The notes beneath the pieces are model-generated. The model searched no databases and was not told where the DNA came from. It saw nothing but the letters and a program-made list of their open reading frames with translations. Made by a program: the position numbers and the translations under genes. A stretch of 13,895 bases of DNA, from contig WFYM01000214.1 in assembly GCA_015490115.1 (NCBI GenBank), positions 1-13,895 on the forward strand, in the 5' to 3' direction. This document shows, one piece after another, positions 12,586 through 13,895 of this stretch. The stretch comes from Aquificaceae bacterium (GTDB taxonomy: Bacteria; Aquificota; Aquificia; Aquificales; Aquificaceae). Every line of letters begins with the position of its first letter. The first letter of the stretch is position 1.

Positions 12586-13200
12586 TTACCTCGGTCTCCC
12601 GATCGTCATTATGTAGAGGGGTTCGTGACCTGTTCCTATGAGTTCCCTCAGCCTCCTGTCGTCGAAGGCTCCTATGACAACCGAGCCGAGTCCGAGGGCT
12701 GTCGCCTGAAGGCAGACGTTCTGGGCTGAGTGTCCCACCTCGTTCAGGATATACCTTATCCCCCTCTCCCCGTATTTCCTCGTGGTCCTTTCCGGGACAG
12801 CACAAAAGACGAGGATCACAGAAGCCTCGAGGACCTGATACTGCCAAAGGGCGAGGTCGAAGATCTCCCTTGAGAAGTCCCCCCTCTTTATAAGCTCAAC
12901 ACCGTGTTCGTGGGGAAGGTAGTGGTATATGCCCACCTCCAAACCCTTTACCCTAGTCGCGTGGGCGTAAACTTCGAGAGGATACAAGGCTCCGGCTGAA
13001 GGGGCTGTCCTGTAACCTTCCGGACTCGTTATACCTTGAGCGGACCAGAGGATCTGGGAAAACTCCTCTAAAGTGATAGGCTCCTCGGAGTATTCTCTGA
13101 CGGATCTCCTTCTCCAGAGGACTTCCTCTAAGCTCAGCTTCCCTCTTTCCTTGGGGGGTGGGAGCCTGACCAACTTACCTGTAAAATCATATCTTACCAT
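12586..13200 (-). CDS. SagB-type nitroreductase-family flavin oxidoreductase (stand-alone)
   Basis: The product is a 204-residue FMN-dependent oxidoreductase of the nitroreductase superfamily, SagB-like subgroup. Evidence is the RRRSVREY phosphate-binding stretch (30-37), the subgroup hallmark APSAGALYPLEVY (about 66-78) and the late GLGSVVIGAF motif. A C-terminal IGRP ends the protein. SagB enzymes oxidise azolines to azoles during thiazole/oxazole-modified peptide synthesis, but stand-alone copies are common and of unknown substrate. No cyclodehydratase or precursor peptide gene is present here. The stop lies 6 bases from the convergent TatD-radical SAM stop. The ATG at 13200-13198 overlaps the divergent mscS start and has no ribosome-binding site. 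TTG at 13173-13171 (residue 10), behind ACAGGT, is a possible true start. GC content matches the main genome. Confidence 0.88.
   Translation of the reverse strand: MVRYDFTGKLVRLPPPKERGKLSLEEVLWRRRSVREYSEEPITLEEFSQILWSAQGITSPEGYRTAPSAGALYPLEVYAHATRVKGLEVGIYHYLPHEHGVELIKRGDFSREIFDLALWQYQVLEASVILVFCAVPERTTRKYGERGIRYILNEVGHSAQNVCLQATALGLGSVVIGAFDDRRLRELIGTGHEPLYIMTIGRPR
13171..13200. promoter_or_regulatory. Possible compact divergent promoter between the SagB-like gene and mscS
   Basis: This AT-rich island contains TAAAAT on the plus strand (13182-13187), suitable for mscS, and TATGAT on the minus strand (13192-13187), suitable for the SagB-like gene. Predicted plus-strand initiation is near 13194, just before the mscS ATG at 13199. 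Minus-strand initiation would fall near 13180, downstream of the annotated ATG, which supports the TTG at 13173 as the real SagB start. -35 elements are not clear. Confidence 0.35.
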
Positions 13201-13895
13201 GGAGGATCTCTGGAAGCTCGCCGCGGACCTGCAGGTCCTTTTAAACAGGATAATCTTCGGCGTTCCCCTCTACAAGCTCGCCTTAGCACTCCTTGTTTTC
13301 TTCGGCTTCCTGCTCCTCAGGAAGCTCTTCATCCTCATAGTCCTGAGGGCTGTCCAGAGGTTCACGAAGAGGACGAAGACCGAGATAGACGACCTCATCC
13401 TCAAAGTGGTTTCGAGACCGCTCTCTTTCCTCATAGTGATGTTCGGTCTCTTTTTGGCTCTTAAGATAGTCGGTCTCGAGAACGAGGTGGTGGTCAAGAT
13501 CTTCAAGACGCTTTTTATATTCATTGTAGCTTGGACAGCTTACAACCTGATCGTAGCCCTCGAGGACCAGTTCTATAAGTTTTCCGAGAAGTTCGGGAAG
13601 GAGTTCGCCAAGGAGATAGGTGGCTTCTTCGTTAAGGTCTCCAAAGCCTTCGTGATAGTAGTGGGCGGTGTTGCCCTCCTTCAGGAGTGGGGGATTAACG
13701 TTAGCGCCCTCATAGCTTCCTTGGGTCTCGGGGGTCTTGCCTTTGCCCTCGCGGCGAAGGACACGGCTGCTAACCTATTCGGAGGACTGACCGTCCTCGC
13801 TGACAAGTCGATGAAGGTGGGGGACTGGATAAAGATAGGGGATGTGGAGGGGATAGTGGAGGACATAGGGCTGAGGACAACGAAGATAAGGAGCT
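13199..13895 (+). CDS. mscS: Small-conductance mechanosensitive channel, MscS family (3' end outside window)
   Basis: An open frame from ATG 13199 runs off the right edge, giving 232 residues so far. It encodes an MscS-type channel that opens under membrane tension to release solutes during osmotic downshock. Hydrophobic segments are near 26-50, 74-92 and 101-120 (N-terminal helices), then 147-162. The pore-lining TM3 has the family's Gly/Ala-rich pattern, GLGGLAFALAAKDTAANLFGG (about 176-196). The start of the cytoplasmic beta domain follows (MKVGDWIKIGDVEGIVEDIG, about 205-224). At least one more N-terminal helix is present than in E. coli MscS, so it is likely a somewhat larger YnaI/YbdG-like member; this is inference. 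The ATG overlaps the divergent SagB start by two bases and lacks an upstream ribosome-binding site. Confidence 0.9.
   Translation, partial: MEDLWKLAADLQVLLNRIIFGVPLYKLALALLVFFGFLLLRKLFILIVLRAVQRFTKRTKTEIDDLILKVVSRPLSFLIVMFGLFLALKIVGLENEVVVKIFKTLFIFIVAWTAYNLIVALEDQFYKFSEKFGKEFAKEIGGFFVKVSKAFVIVVGGVALLQEWGINVSALIASLGLGGLAFALAAKDTAANLFGGLTVLADKSMKVGDWIKIGDVEGIVEDIGLRTTKIRS

Noticed and set aside
12586..13200. Azole-modified peptide (TOMM) biosynthetic cluster suggested by the SagB-like protein
   Set aside because: No YcaO cyclodehydratase, E1-like partner, precursor peptide or exporter is present within the window.
1..13895. CRISPR array, insertion sequences, phage genes, rRNA
   Set aside because: I saw no regularly spaced repeats, transposase or integrase motifs, terminal inverted repeats or rRNA segments on reading through both strands.

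Overview
This window appears to come from a chromosome of the order Aquificales (Aquifex/Hydrogenobacter/Thermocrinis-type thermophilic bacteria). That is inferred from three things. Codon use is thermophile-like, with AGG for Arg, ATA for Ile and AAG/GAG for Lys/Glu. There is an archaeal/eukaryotic-type tRNA guanine-26 methyltransferase (Trm1), which among bacteria is best known from Aquifex. There is also a TatD nuclease fused to a radical SAM domain. Sampled blocks of the main sequence are about 55-58 % GC. Genes are packed with gaps of a few bases or short overlaps, and no stretch over 300 bases lacks a gene.

Left arm (1-5980, all plus strand): the 3' end of a YgfZ-type folate-binding protein overlaps an unrecognised 101-residue protein. 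A dienelactone-hydrolase-family enzyme, ribosomal protein L28, chorismate synthase (aroC), an MlaE-type ABC permease and a CDF zinc-type exporter follow, then the division-site system minC-minD-minE. Most genes in this arm are 1-12 bases apart or overlap. Likely internal promoters precede the hydrolase and minC.

Middle (5977-9932, minus strand): mnmE-rho-rpmE-prfA, a compact translation and RNA operon (tRNA U34 modification GTPase, Rho, L31, RF1). It converges on minE with overlapping stop codons. A good -10 box inside the 3' end of rho can give rpmE-prfA its own promoter.

Right arm (9933-13895): 25 AT-rich bases separate mnmE from a divergent tRNA-Leu(UAA), which is followed after 10 bases by trm1 in an apparent tRNA-mRNA transcript. 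Next is a TatD-radical SAM fusion gene with clearly lower GC (about 40 % in sampled blocks), probably of foreign or recently exchanged origin. Convergent to it is a stand-alone SagB-type flavin oxidoreductase. Divergent from that, and overlapping at the start codon, is an MscS-type mechanosensitive channel gene that runs off the right edge.

Most of the window is ordinary housekeeping sequence. The points most worth following are the fused TatD-radical SAM gene with its deviant composition, the tRNA-Leu/trm1 arrangement, and two genes (minC and the fusion) whose promoters sit so close to their start codons that leaderless mRNAs are likely.
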